Source of the DNA: Saccoglossus kowalevskii
Taxonomy: Eukaryota; Hemichordata; Enteropneusta; Harrimaniidae
Direction of reading: 5' to 3'
DNA length: 64,000 bases
Assembly (NCBI RefSeq): GCF_000003605.2
Contig: NW_003120922.1
Location: 677,756-741,755, forward strand
Shown here: positions 15,001 through 25,500 of the stretch, one piece after another
Position numbering within the stretch: the first letter of the stretch is position 1
How the letters are laid out: the number at the start of each line of letters is the position of its first letter
Position numbers and translations under genes: made by a program
The notes under the pieces: generated by a model
What the model was told of the DNA's origin: nothing
The model's input: the letters and a program-made list of their open reading frames with translations, nothing else
The model's database searches: none

Positions 15001-17955
15001 ATAGTTGCAATATTCATGATCTAATAATAGAGTTGGGTCATCTATATTCATCATTATAAAAATGAAGATAAAATTAAAAGAATTAATACCATCAACATGT
15101 GTCATATGTACAAACATATTAAATATTTTAAAGTCACATATGTGAGGGTTTCCAAAATTTGTATAACAGATATCTAGATTTCAATAGCATCCCTGGTTCA
15201 TATTGTATGTATCTCGAAACGTGGATCATTAACTTTACGAATGTGATGTGTATGCAAAACTAAAGATACACATGATGAATGGGCATTATATAGATGTCAT
15301 CTTTATCTGTCGAGTCAAAGGACACGCTATAGCGTTAACTATTGCGACTCTTTCCCGCTCAATGCGATTGAACTTCTAAAGTCAATTCATAGTAACTAAG
15401 AAAACGTTTTTTTCTATACCAGTCACGGTACCATACTGACGTCATTCCAGTATGAAATTTGGATGTTTAATGAAAAGGTAATGTTCTTGACATTTCGTCT
15501 TTAGGAATAGTAGGTTGCCATATTAACAAATTCATTACACTTTGTTTCAGTCAACAAGTTGTAACATTGACGCAGTCTGATGAATGCATTTCTACATATG
15601 TGCTCTTGAAAAATATTTGACTCACTTTACGGTTCCTCAATACTAAGTTAGGTAGAAAATCGCTCTATTTTGAAAGCGTGCAAGGGATGGCATGCTTGTA
15701 TTTCGAACTGTTTTATTTAATGTGATACGAGAAAAAGCGAGCCTTGCATTCGTGAGTGGAATTTCGGCGATCAGCAACGGGGTTTTGAAATGGCGAATTG
15801 ATACATTTAGAGAACTTAGCTGAGTCAACAGTCCCATAACTGCGAGTACCAGTGTAGTAAAATCGGCTTTAATCTTATCAACATAAGCGATGATGCCATG
15901 AATTATGTGATTTAAAAAACAAAACAAAAAAACTAAACAGCCTATTTTTATTTAAAACATAATGGGGGAAAAATTGACTTGTTTGCTCAATTTTCAAAAA
16001 GCAAGAAGATGATAAGAAACACGCAGTCAAAAAAATGGTATGCTTAAGCAGTGATATATTTCTTTGTCAATTTCATGTTTTGCCAAGTCACGACGGAAAT
16101 GAACTAATTGGTTGATCATGACTTCCTGTTTAACAACGAATGTCTGCGTGGTTGTATAGCGTTATGGTGGTTTCGCGCATGAGCAGCTAGGGATTAAATT
16201 GTCCACGAAGCTAGAAAGACTGTGTTCACTGGATCGCATTGAGAGTAACGACGTATTTGTTATGTTGATTCGAATGACGCAACGATCAATCTACTTACCC
16301 AATCATGAACGCAGAGGTTTCGTGATTGCCATTCTAATTAGTGACATCACCCTACTAATTCAGCAGTTCAGTGAATGTTGTACAATGGCAAAATTTAGAT
16401 GTTGATGTATAATTGGAGGTGTTTAAAATGACTGTATATTGTAGAGTTACTGTATGTACTATTTATCGGTCTATCCCTCGGTTGTTTCACTATATCCGAA
16501 TAATTGCTCAGTTACGTGTATAACGTATCTGTCACAAATACAAAGTAATATACGATAAAATAAATATATCCCTCAATTCAATAGCAATTGTTTATATAAA
16601 AAAAACATGAAACATTTTAGAATATTGTTCCTACATAACTCCACCACATTCACAGAAATGAAACGTTATATTATTCTAGCGGATCGTGTTCTTGATTCAC
16701 CTTCCAGTAAAGGCGAGTTCTGAAAATTCATGCAGTATCGCGGTTGGAACCGTAACCATTTTTATCTCGGCTCTCTGCGTAAATGCAAATCCGCATGAGT
16801 TCAAAATCAAACTACCACTGAGTCACATGTTTGCGAGTCCTATGGCAAAGTCGGCTTACATATATTTTTTTAATATTAATATTTTCAGTGTTTAGTATAA
16901 GCAGTATATTCATATAGACTGAATGTCATACTGTGTTGCCACCGTTACGTGCCAGGGGATGTTCGACACTGTCGTGTGTACAGACAGTTAATAATGCTGA
17001 GCAATGGGAGACTGTTTCCGAATGAAGTATCATTCACCAGATTATATATACAGTACCTTCCTTGCGTGGACTGCCCATAATATATTATAATAAGGCTTAT
17101 GAATATTCAAAATAATGCACATAAGCAGATTGCCGAATTGAAGAGGATAATTTAGAACCAGAATTAGTATAGACAGCTTAACGCAATGATCCCGGGACCC
17201 GCCGTAGGCGGCAGTATTTTCATGCGAGGTCAATTTTGGATCACCAGGTCATTCCTAAACGCGTAATTAGGACTGAGACGAGAATCAATTTTGGGTGCCA
17301 GAAATCAACCAAAGACGCTTATTTGGGTATAATTTGCGCTGTCAAGACAAAGTTCAGGTTAATAAAATAAGATTGACGACGTTTTCCCAGGAGAAAAAAG
17401 TGAATTATTTGTTGAAAAATGGATACGCACAAATTGTGACGTCGACTCAACGCATACAATGCAGCGTCATGGAAATTGTCTGCAGTACACGTACACGCAT
17501 CTTTCGATGACGTAGGTTATTTTTCTAGCCAGCTCAGGACGCCGCGCCGTACACACATTGTACTAATAGAAGGTAAGAGCTCTTGCCCTTTTCCACAAAT
17601 TTTAATATATTCTTAACAATTGCTTTACCTATAAAACTCTGCACACCATGCTATGATCATTCAGTGTTTTGAACTAAACGACTCACCGCTTAGCAAAGTC
17701 AATTTTCAGGATTTATTGGCACACAATGTCATGAATCAGGGAATCTAATGGCCAAAAATAAATCGCCAAATATTGCATCGTACATAAATGAGGACAGCGA
17801 TTTATTAGGCCTATGTCCTGTGAACTCGTATGATTTGTGTGATGTGCACATGCACGGTGCGACTAGTAACAATTACCTAACGTAGCGGTCCTTCACGCCA
17901 CAGTTGTCACGATGCATTTCAATAAAATAGCATCTAAAACCAAAATAAGGCCGAC
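1..17955. other. long gene-free stretch
   Basis: No exon or RNA gene that I can support in this 18 kb. Open frames of 60-107 codons occur on both strands, often overlapping each other, and show no recognisable domain, repeat or convincing splice context. Small structures seen: an imperfect inverted repeat at about 1647-1711 (a CTCCTTTTC arm paired with GAAAAGGA), a purine-rich run at about 9395-9437, and a short (TATG)n at about 14744-14757. CpG is common throughout, unlike the domain that follows. A first exon of the peptide gene at 21.7 kb could lie here, but I could not identify one. Confidence 0.5.
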
Positions 17956-18130
17956 ATGTGTAAATACTTGTACATTAGTCTGGTCTATGCAGCCAGCAAT
18001 AATGAAATTGTAAGAATGGCATTGGCAAAATGATGACCTCGGATGTAGCCATGTCTAGGGCATGGATATGATTTATAGTCGTCCACTAATGTAATGTTAT
18101 AGTGTCTATGAAGTATGTGATCTTCATTAA

Positions 18131-18349
18131 TCATTTGTGACCACGCCATTGATTATATAGGCTACCACACACTGTATAATATTGAGCAGAAAGCCATGCA
18201 ACAAACTGCATTTCATTCACCACATTGGCATAGCTGGCTGTACTCATTCTTACTTTTTCATGATCATTGTTTGGCCCACTACAATTTTCTTGTGATTTAG
18301 GCGGATTTTTGTCACATGCAATAAGCAGCAAGAGCAGCAATGTGTACAT
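18131..18349 (-). CDS. small ORF with signal-peptide-like start, doubtful
   Basis: A 72-codon frame begins MYTLLLLLLIACDKNPP, which looks like a short secretory or lipoprotein-type signal. It also contains a possible splice donor (AAA|GTAAGA) after about residue 32. It lies inside the CpG-depleted domain, downstream of the stop codon of the minus-strand gene at 19631, so it would fall in that gene's 3' untranslated region. The leucine run comes from a CTG/CTT-rich stretch and may be chance. The remainder has no recognisable features. I list it only because a hydrophobic start followed by a donor is unusual in this window. Confidence 0.15.
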   Translation of the reverse strand: MYTLLLLLLIACDKNPPKSQENCSGPNNDHEKVRMSTASYANVVNEMQFVAWLSAQYYTVCGSLYNQWRGHK

Positions 18350-19630
18350 CAGAGTGCTTTTATCATGCTTGTGTTGTTGCTATTGTAGATAAATGGCCAC
18401 AGCACGAATGTACATAACTGTCATTTATTAGGCAGTAACTGATAGGGGCCTATTCCTTGTGCTGATGTCTACATACACATACACATCAGTGAAAGTTTTG
18501 CTGTCGCCAGCTGCCATTTTTGAAATGATGCCATCGATCAACAGTTCATGCCACTCATCTCAACCTTAAACAATGACATGTGTTGTCATTTGTTATAAAG
18601 GCCAAATTTTATTTTTATGGAAATGAGTTCCCTTTTTCTAAAACGAACAAAAGTTGATATTAATATCATCATGTAAGAAAACAATTGTTTAAAATGATTG
18701 TATTTGATGTAGACTGAACATGTTGGGGAAAAAATAAATCTAAAATAATAAAATCCCTGCCTAACTACCCAATATTTTTTACCCTAATACTGGAAACACC
18801 AAATTTGTTTTTCATTGGCCTCATAATGGTTTGAGATCTTTTCAACATGATCGACATAAATAATGAGGGATGAACTGGTATTCTGTACAAACAGGTCCAT
18901 GCATTTACATTCAGTTTTTCTGGTTTGATGTTGACTCATTTACAGCCCTGTCATTGGTGATACCAGGATTTTACTCCTTATAGCATGTGTCTTATGCAAA
19001 CCAACAATGCTGTCTTTGCACATGGTCAATTCACTTGGGTTATATGTCAGATGGCACATTGTCATTGCCATGCGTTAAATTCATTACTTTTACGAGTTAT
19101 ATCAGTCTGATGGGATTGATATCATCAATGATATTCCTATGAAGTACAATTACATTTGATATAGTCTCTTTGCACTCACTTTATTTCCTATTCATTCTAA
19201 ATGGACAGTTGCATGAACATACAATACCCTAAAAGTAAGGGGGTATATTTGTACGACACCCTGTAATTTTGCATGATATGGGTCTATAATACTGTCTTGT
19301 ACAATGTTGTAAACAGTTAACTACTGGTTTTGTACAGTTTATTGTTGCTGCATATATACAGACAACAAGATATAATATGACTACTACCAAATTGGTTGTG
19401 ATACCTATCATTTTGGTCTTCCGTCAACACTTGTGTGCTTTTGCACCATGAGTCGCTTCATGCACATCATACCAGATTTAATCATGACACTCTGTTGACA
19501 ACACTAATTTACCTCATTATAATGTTAATGTGCATAACCTGTGTTAATTTTCAATGAGAGGATGCTTGAATGCACGGCAGTGCTTTCAGCTTCCTCTCGC
19601 CAGTTATTTACAATGTGCCTCAAGATTTAA

Positions 19631-19748
19631 TTATGGAAGTCCAACCATTTCCAAAGCATTATCTATTTCAACAATGTTCTTCCTATTGAAAATTCCTCTA
19701 CTCAACACCTTACTCAAATCATTCATTACCTTTATATAATCCTCACAA
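19631..19748 (-). CDS. C-terminal exon of an unrecognised protein (partial)
   Basis: Reading the minus strand from the edge of the assembly gap gives 38 codons ending in TAA at 19631-19633. The peptide includes CEDYIKVMNDLSKVL and then SRGIFNRKNIVEIDNALEM, finishing VGLP. Alternating charged and hydrophobic residues suggest amphipathic helices. It sits in the CpG-depleted domain and shares strand with the coding-like piece on the other side of the gap. The two pieces are in different frames if the gap length is taken literally, so either the gap size is an estimate or an intron lies inside it. I do not recognise the family. A helical-repeat or coiled-coil protein is conceivable, but that is a guess. 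Confidence 0.5.
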
Positions 19749-20275
19749 NNNNNNNNNNNNNNNNNNNNNNNNNNNNNNNNNNNNNNNNNNNNNNNNNNNN
19801 NNNNNNNNNNNNNNNNNNNNNNNNNNNNNNNNNNNNNNNNNNNNNNNNNNNNNNNNNNNNNNNNNNNNNNNNNNNNNNNNNNNNNNNNNNNNNNNNNNNN
19901 NNNNNNNNNNNNNNNNNNNNNNNNNNNNNNNNNNNNNNNNNNNNNNNNNNNNNNNNNNNNNNNNNNNNNNNNNNNNNNNNNNNNNNNNNNNNNNNNNNNN
20001 NNNNNNNNNNNNNNNNNNNNNNNNNNNNNNNNNNNNNNNNNNNNNNNNNNNNNNNNNNNNNNNNNNNNNNNNNNNNNNNNNNNNNNNNNNNNNNNNNNNN
20101 NNNNNNNNNNNNNNNNNNNNNNNNNNNNNNNNNNNNNNNNNNNNNNNNNNNNNNNNNNNNNNNNNNNNNNNNNNNNNNNNNNNNNNNNNNNNNNNNNNNN
20201 NNNNNNNNNNNNNNNNNNNNNNNNNNNNNNNNNNNNNNNNNNNNNNNNNNNNNNNNNNNNNNNNNNNNNNNNNNN
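19749..20275. other. assembly gap
   Basis: A run of 527 N. It interrupts the minus-strand gene; open frames drawn across it are artefacts of the unknown bases. Confidence 0.99.
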
Positions 20276-20354
20276 ATTCTTTCCGATCAAGTACTTTAAC
20301 ATCACCCTCTTGATTCAAATGACATAACTGGAGACTTAAGACATCACCTACTTC
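20276..20354 (-). CDS. internal exon piece of the same minus-strand gene (partial)
   Basis: On the minus strand a splice acceptor (TGTTATAG, with a second AG four bases later) is followed by an open frame reading GDVLSLQLCHLNQEGDVK and then VLDRKE before running into the gap. The frame stays open for the whole 75-79 bp, lies in the CpG-depleted domain, and has the same style of sequence as the C-terminal piece at 19631-19748. The acceptor choice is uncertain. The AG at 20355-20356 gives a phase-0 exon starting EVGD; the AG at 20351-20352 gives a phase-1 exon. Protein family not recognised. Confidence 0.42.
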
Positions 20355-20434
20355 CTATAACACACAACACCATATTCACATAGTTGTTCATACATGTATA
20401 CATTATCACAGCAAAATCAATTCTATAAATTTAC

Positions 20435-20489
20435 CAATTGTCTCAAGCAAATCATTTGCCCATATTAAGTATAGCTTTTTGTAAGCCAT
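20435..20489 (-). CDS. possible preceding exon of the minus-strand gene
   Basis: A 55-bp segment bounded by TATTAG on its 5' side and by the donor ATTG|GTAAAT on its 3' side reads MAYKKLYLIWANDLLETI and would join in phase 1 to the exon at 20350 through an 84-bp intron. The ATG immediately after the AG could also be the translation start. Two other frames across the same bases are also open for about 20 codons, so the choice is weak. It is offered only as a candidate link. Confidence 0.18.
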
Positions 20490-20640
20490 CTAATACTTGT
20501 GGCTTGTGTTTCAATTACATAACGTTAGTCCAAATATGTCAGCTATTATTTGAACACTCAGGAAAAACAGAATCCCATTATCAAGGTCACATCTATATTG
20601 CGCTGGTCATGCTAACTCTGGATCAATAAACAATTAAAAC

Positions 20641-21733
20641 ATACTGCATTGTTAGACTCTTCATGCCAAGGGGGATACACTCTTTAATTAATTTCCCCGT
20701 AGGCACACGTACTAGCCTTGAATTAAACCAAACTTACATGTAGACTACTTATTCGCAATTATAGTATATCAATACATATCAACATCGGCCAAAATACACC
20801 TCGGGCAATGAATGAGGCTATAAACCTAAGGCACAAACAACTATGCGTAAATATTGAGACGAATCCAGATACAATTAGCAATGGGTTAAATATTGTTTAA
20901 TTCTAAGAAAACGAATTCTGAAATGATATGAAAAGATACGATAGATATGAAAATGTACATTTCAGATCAACGCAAACGACGCCATTAAACCGAATTCTCA
21001 TAGCACTCGTTCGTTCGCCTTACAGCGTCAACAAGTTCGCGGCGTCTGTGTGAGGTGATGTGCGTACAAAGTTGTTCGACAACCGTTTTAGTTATTCCAG
21101 AGAATAGATTATGATAGTGTAAAACCTGTTTATATATGGGAAAAACACAAATGTCTCAACATAAACAGAATTAAGATATATGAATTTTCGTTTATGCTCA
21201 GTGTATCTAAAATTCCACCGCGTTTGTTACGTGTATGTTCTCTTTTACTATGTGCGCTTCCAAAACGCTTCGTTGCAGTTTTGAGTTACGGCATTTGAGG
21301 GATTAGTTATATCCATAAAACAGAAGTTATAATGGTTTAATATAAAAGCAATAAAACATTGGTCGGCTAGGTATACCGCGAGAGTTTCCTTTTACTGTTA
21401 TGTCTGTGTCGGACTTCAATACACAATCCCGTAGTTTTTCCATACACTGGCAATGATTTGGTGCTTAACTAACTAACTTTTTAGTTCGTAGAATAACACC
21501 CAGTTCAGTTTAAGTATTATATTGATATGTTTAAAACAAAATCGCAGATTGAATTCCCGAAATATATACTGATTACATGCAAGTCAGTATAACGAATTTC
21601 CCCCATTAACATTCGATTATTTTCTGGCGGTTCACAGCCAGAAACATAGGACATGTTTTGTTTTTTATTATTTCCACGTCCACGCTGCTATTATAGATGC
21701 AATAATGCTCTGCGTATATATTCAATTTTCCAG
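20641..21733. other. non-coding stretch upstream of the peptide array exon
   Basis: CpG returns to normal frequency here. No ATG on the plus strand opens a hydrophobic signal-like frame that ends in a splice donor in the phase the array exon requires. The last bases before the exon (TATTCAATTTTCCAG) form a good polypyrimidine tract and acceptor, so at least the end of this stretch is intron. A 7-bp inverted repeat (TTCTGGC/GCCAGAA) lies at 21622-21643. The in-frame ATG at 21653 lies inside this intron and its residues do not resemble a signal peptide. Confidence 0.5.
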
Positions 21734-22372
21734 GTTGATGATACAGACGACAAAAGAAGTTGGAAAGCAGGGTTAATTAAAAAAGATGATACGGAGTTAG
21801 ATAAAAAGTGGAAAGCAGGACTTTTTAAGAAAGACGAAGAAGACGCAGCGGACGATGAAAAACGCTGGAAAGCGGGACTTTTTAAAAAAGACGATGAGAA
21901 AAGGTGGAAAGCTGGTTTGTTTAAAAAAGATGTCTACGACGATGAGGAGGAAAAGCGCTGGAAGGCAGGCCTTTTCAAGAAGGATGACAGTAAACGTTGG
22001 AAAGCGGGTTTGTTTAAGAAAGACGCTGAACTAGACGCAGAAAAACGCTGGAAGGCAGGCCTCTTCAAAAAAGACGAAGACGACGCCGAAGAATCGAAGC
22101 GCTGGAAGGCGGGTTTGTTTAAGAAGGACGCAGAGGATGAGAAACGATGGAAGGCCGGCTTATTCAAAAAAGACGCAGAACAAGACAAAAGATGGAAGGC
22201 AGGACTTTTCAAGAAAGATGACGATCTTGATGAAAAGAAATCGTGGAAAGGAGGCATTTACAAAAGGGACGCTAAACGATGGAAAACTGGAATTCTTATT
22301 AAGAGGAATTCACCGGAAACGGAATATGACGTTGATAATAAAATCTTGGAAGAAATTGAAAAAGACTACGAA
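21734..22372 (+). CDS. multi-copy secreted peptide precursor, array exon (WKAGLF-type peptides)
   Basis: This phase-0 exon of 213 codons runs from the acceptor TTTTCCAG to the donor GAA|GTAAGT. It encodes twelve tandem units. The first peptide is SWKAGLI, then come nine copies of WKAGLF, then SWKGGIY and WKTGILI. Nearly all are preceded by KR (two by KK) and followed by KK or KR. Spacers of 2-9 residues are almost wholly D, E, A and S, for example DEEDAADDE. Prohormone convertases cutting at the dibasic sites would free hexa- or heptapeptides with a free C-terminus; no glycine is placed for amidation. A non-repetitive acidic tail (about residues 185-213) ends EEIEKDYE. All four alanine codons and several Gly, Leu and Phe codons are used in the copies, so the protein, not the DNA, is what is preserved. 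The exon lacks a signal peptide, which must come from an upstream exon. Peptide family not recognised. A repeated cationic host-defence precursor is the main alternative. Confidence 0.85.
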
Positions 22373-22559
22373 GTAAGTGTACACAACTTGCCAATACATT
22401 GCATCTATTTTTAATCGTTCCGGGCTTTTGGGCGTTGAGTCCTACATGAACAATAAAAAATACGGAGACCACTAATAACAATTTGCTAAATGATTAAGTT
22501 CATGAAATAAAACATTCACACCGATGAAAACTTAAAATATAATTAGATTTGTTTTTCAG

Positions 22560-22577
22560 CGAGGTGAACTGCCTTAA
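22560..22577 (+). CDS. alternative terminal exon of the peptide precursor (RGELP-stop)
   Basis: A strong acceptor (TTTGTTTTTCAG) 187 bp after the array exon's donor is followed, in the required phase 0, by RGELP and a TAA stop. Joined to the array exon it would end the precursor at ...KDYE-RGELP. An ATTAAA that could serve as a poly(A) signal occurs at about 22707. It competes with the two-exon tail at 29333-29960; the two could be alternative splice forms, or one may be spurious. Five codons carry too little information to judge by sequence alone. Confidence 0.22.
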   Translation, partial: RGELP

Positions 22578-25500
22578 TGAATATCTCAATATGTTTACTA
22601 GTGATAAGAATCGTTTTATTAGTCTTAAACCAAGCTATTAATATATTATGTGATAATGCCTATTTTGACAAGGTTAGGTTTGGTTAGTTTTGGTTTTACA
22701 CTGCTTAATTAAACGGTCCTGACCTTACAAATTTAAACATTTGATGTCTAAAATCTTGTACAAGTACGTGAAATTGTTAACTGCACATACAAGCGAGCTT
22801 CGTGGACGAAAATCTTTTAAATCGATACAGTTTGAAGTGTCCCTTAATAGAAATGACACTACACTAATCCGGTGTTATTGCGATGCTGTTTGGTCGTGTC
22901 AAGTACTATACCTGATATCGGGTATTATGAATCGTTGAGATATAATACAACATTCGTATAAGTTGAGTCAACGCATTAATCACAGGCACAGCACCCAAGA
23001 GATTGAAAATGACTTTGTTAATAATTTCAGCTCGTTTCGTGTTTAGCCCCGAGGTAGGAAAATTGTAATCGGCAATCAAAAACAATAAATTGTATTGAAC
23101 AAAAAAACTATCAACAAGTTCAGCGTAATGACTGAACAGAGTTTTCTTAAGTAACATACAATGTTTCAATTATTAAAAATTATCTTGAAATTGCGCCCCG
23201 GTGTATAATTCAACTGAAAGCAATCTAGCAAAAATCCATGTACAATCACATGGGGCTGGCATTAAATGCTATCAATCAGATTCAATGAAACTTTAGATTT
23301 GACCATTTAGGTTATACAATAGCGAAAGTTGATATTGTGCTCCAAAATTGAATAATATTAAACTATAACGCTATTGCACGTTTTGCTTTACGAAAAGAAT
23401 ACATTACAATAAACGATTTTGTTGATTAAAAGTAGCTACTTTGATTCCAGCCATGTGGCATACGGTGTGCTCAAAAATACATACAATTATTCCCTAATTA
23501 ACAATTGCTAGAAATATACATCGTACTGTTCCACTCTCATGAGACGGGATACTGTCGCACATCGTCCTATTCGTTAAGCGCACCCCACGACACTTGTACC
23601 GCGCGTGGAATAAGTTGTTTGTATTTGCTTAAAAAAATTGAAACGCGCTCTGCACGACGACTGTTGCGTTTCAGTTTGTTAACAATAGTAGCATGAATGC
23701 AGCCAATGCGTACTTAAAGAGATCAGTGTTTTCTATGAATGATGTTCGCGATGGCTCAACGCATTGAGGCATGGCTGACTGTATTCTATAAATTCTAAAT
23801 CGAAAAGCGTACGACAGTCAACGATTTTGAAGGAATTTGTTCAGCCTTCATCACTTACATATTTTGTACATCTGGATTGTACATTATACCGCCAAAAGCA
23901 GCTGACTAACATTTTGTATCAGTTCGCGCATAATGATAAGCTCATTTACATATAAATATAACATTCGTTGACCATTGTAAATCAATTAAACAATGGATGT
24001 CGTTATATTGGACTGACTACGTTAATATTCTGTGTCGTTACTACACCCTCATGGGAGATGAACTCAGAGATAAACCGGAACGAGTTCAGTTTATAAGAAA
24101 ATAAAATCACCCCAAATATATTTGAATTCTGGTAAAACAGCTCATACCACAATTTTATAACGCGAACCTGCCAAATATTACGCGACAAAACGTGTTCGTG
24201 CTCATATAGTGGGAATGTCTACTCATTCACAAAAGTAAAACATTGCTGTCAAAAGCAACATCGCAGCCATATCCATCTCGGTCTGTGACGATGGCGTGTG
24301 ATTACATCTAATTCTCCAATAACCTTTAGTGAAAAATTACTAAACGCTTTAGTACACATGTTTAACTTCAGAAAACAACGAATATTTACAGAAAGCAGTC
24401 ATTACAGTTATGAACTGTCAATTGTTTGCACAATGTCCAATGCTACATTTTGAATTTGTGTATTTCGACATTTTGTCAACAATTTTGCTCCGATTTCTTG
24501 CCATACAGTCACCCGCTTTGGTCTCTCAGGAGATGGCTCTTGGAGATAATTGAATCAAAGTCATGTATGACATTCTACGTGGCGTTGCTGTCACCCAACT
24601 CCTTTCAATTACAATGGCATATTTTACTAAAAGATTCCGACGAAAAAAAGTTGCTCAACGTTTTTCATTGCGCGGTAATCGTACGGGTTTTGTGGGTTGA
24701 GTAGTATTAGTATGGATCGCACGTTTTCTACGACGCATTCCATCTGATGTGCCAGCCTTGACTACCAAGCAAGTCTCTTTTATCTCTATTCATTTTACCT
24801 TACATTAGTTTTGAATTAGAATTTAATCAATATCGTCATTGAGTCGCTAAACGCCATGAACGAGCCGGCAAAGCGAACTTCGTGTAATGTGGAATATAGG
24901 TCGGTTCAATGATGTGTCTCGTTAAAAAGCGAGAATCAAAGCTGCGGTTCATGCGAAGCAGTGCGAGTCTAATCGTATAGTACTGCAACGCACTATAATC
25001 CCCAAAACTAAATTGTACGTTTGTATTATGCATACGTTATTAAGTGATTATCTTCGTATAAAATATTATAACCAAGTAAGTTCGTATCTTATGTGTCCAT
25101 CCAATGAACCCCGGCACTTGAATCTCTCTTTATTCACGTATACGAAATGGAAATTGCATGCTTATGATAATTATGAAAATTTATGAGAGCAACTGAGAGT
25201 TCGCATTAATTTTAAACAAACGGAATTTTCTGTATATTTACGGGGAAAAAATAGAAACAAAGACCACTTGCAAAAACGCCTGCCACAGGTGGCCACATAT
25301 GATAATATTTTTTGCATGCGACGTCAACGCACCTATATACTGCAGTACCTTCCGAGTTTGTACAGTAGTAACTATCATTTAAAAATACTAATTTAAACAG
25401 TAGATCGGAACAGTAAATAAATACCGTCCCCAGGGTTTGATGATTTAAACGTATCCTACTACCTCCGATTAAACCGTCTATTCGAGAGAGCTCGTTTAAT

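Larger units (their letters stand above)
17956..20640. other. CpG-depleted domain (probable methylated gene body)
   Basis: By eye about 17 CpG dinucleotides occur in the roughly 2.1 kb of readable sequence here, whereas neighbouring stretches carry several per 100 bp. TG and CA are correspondingly frequent. The domain coincides with the coding pieces of the minus-strand gene at 19631-20354 and ends close to 20640. In invertebrates with mosaic methylation, transcribed gene bodies lose CpG this way, so the simplest reading is the last exons and a long 3' untranslated region of that gene. A methylated transposon remnant or a transferred segment would look similar. Confidence 0.6.

Noticed and set aside
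19631-20318. Open frames of 191-224 codons spanning the first gap
   Set aside because: Most residues are unknown bases; only the real flanking pieces are annotated.
21653-21733. ATG and 27 codons in frame with the peptide array
   Set aside because: Separated from the array by a textbook polypyrimidine tract and CAG acceptor, and it does not resemble a signal peptide; it is read as intron.
21934-22257. Minus-strand open frame of 107 codons under the peptide array
   Set aside because: Antisense shadow of the repeated plus-strand exon; the plus frame has the conserved dibasic pattern and splice sites.
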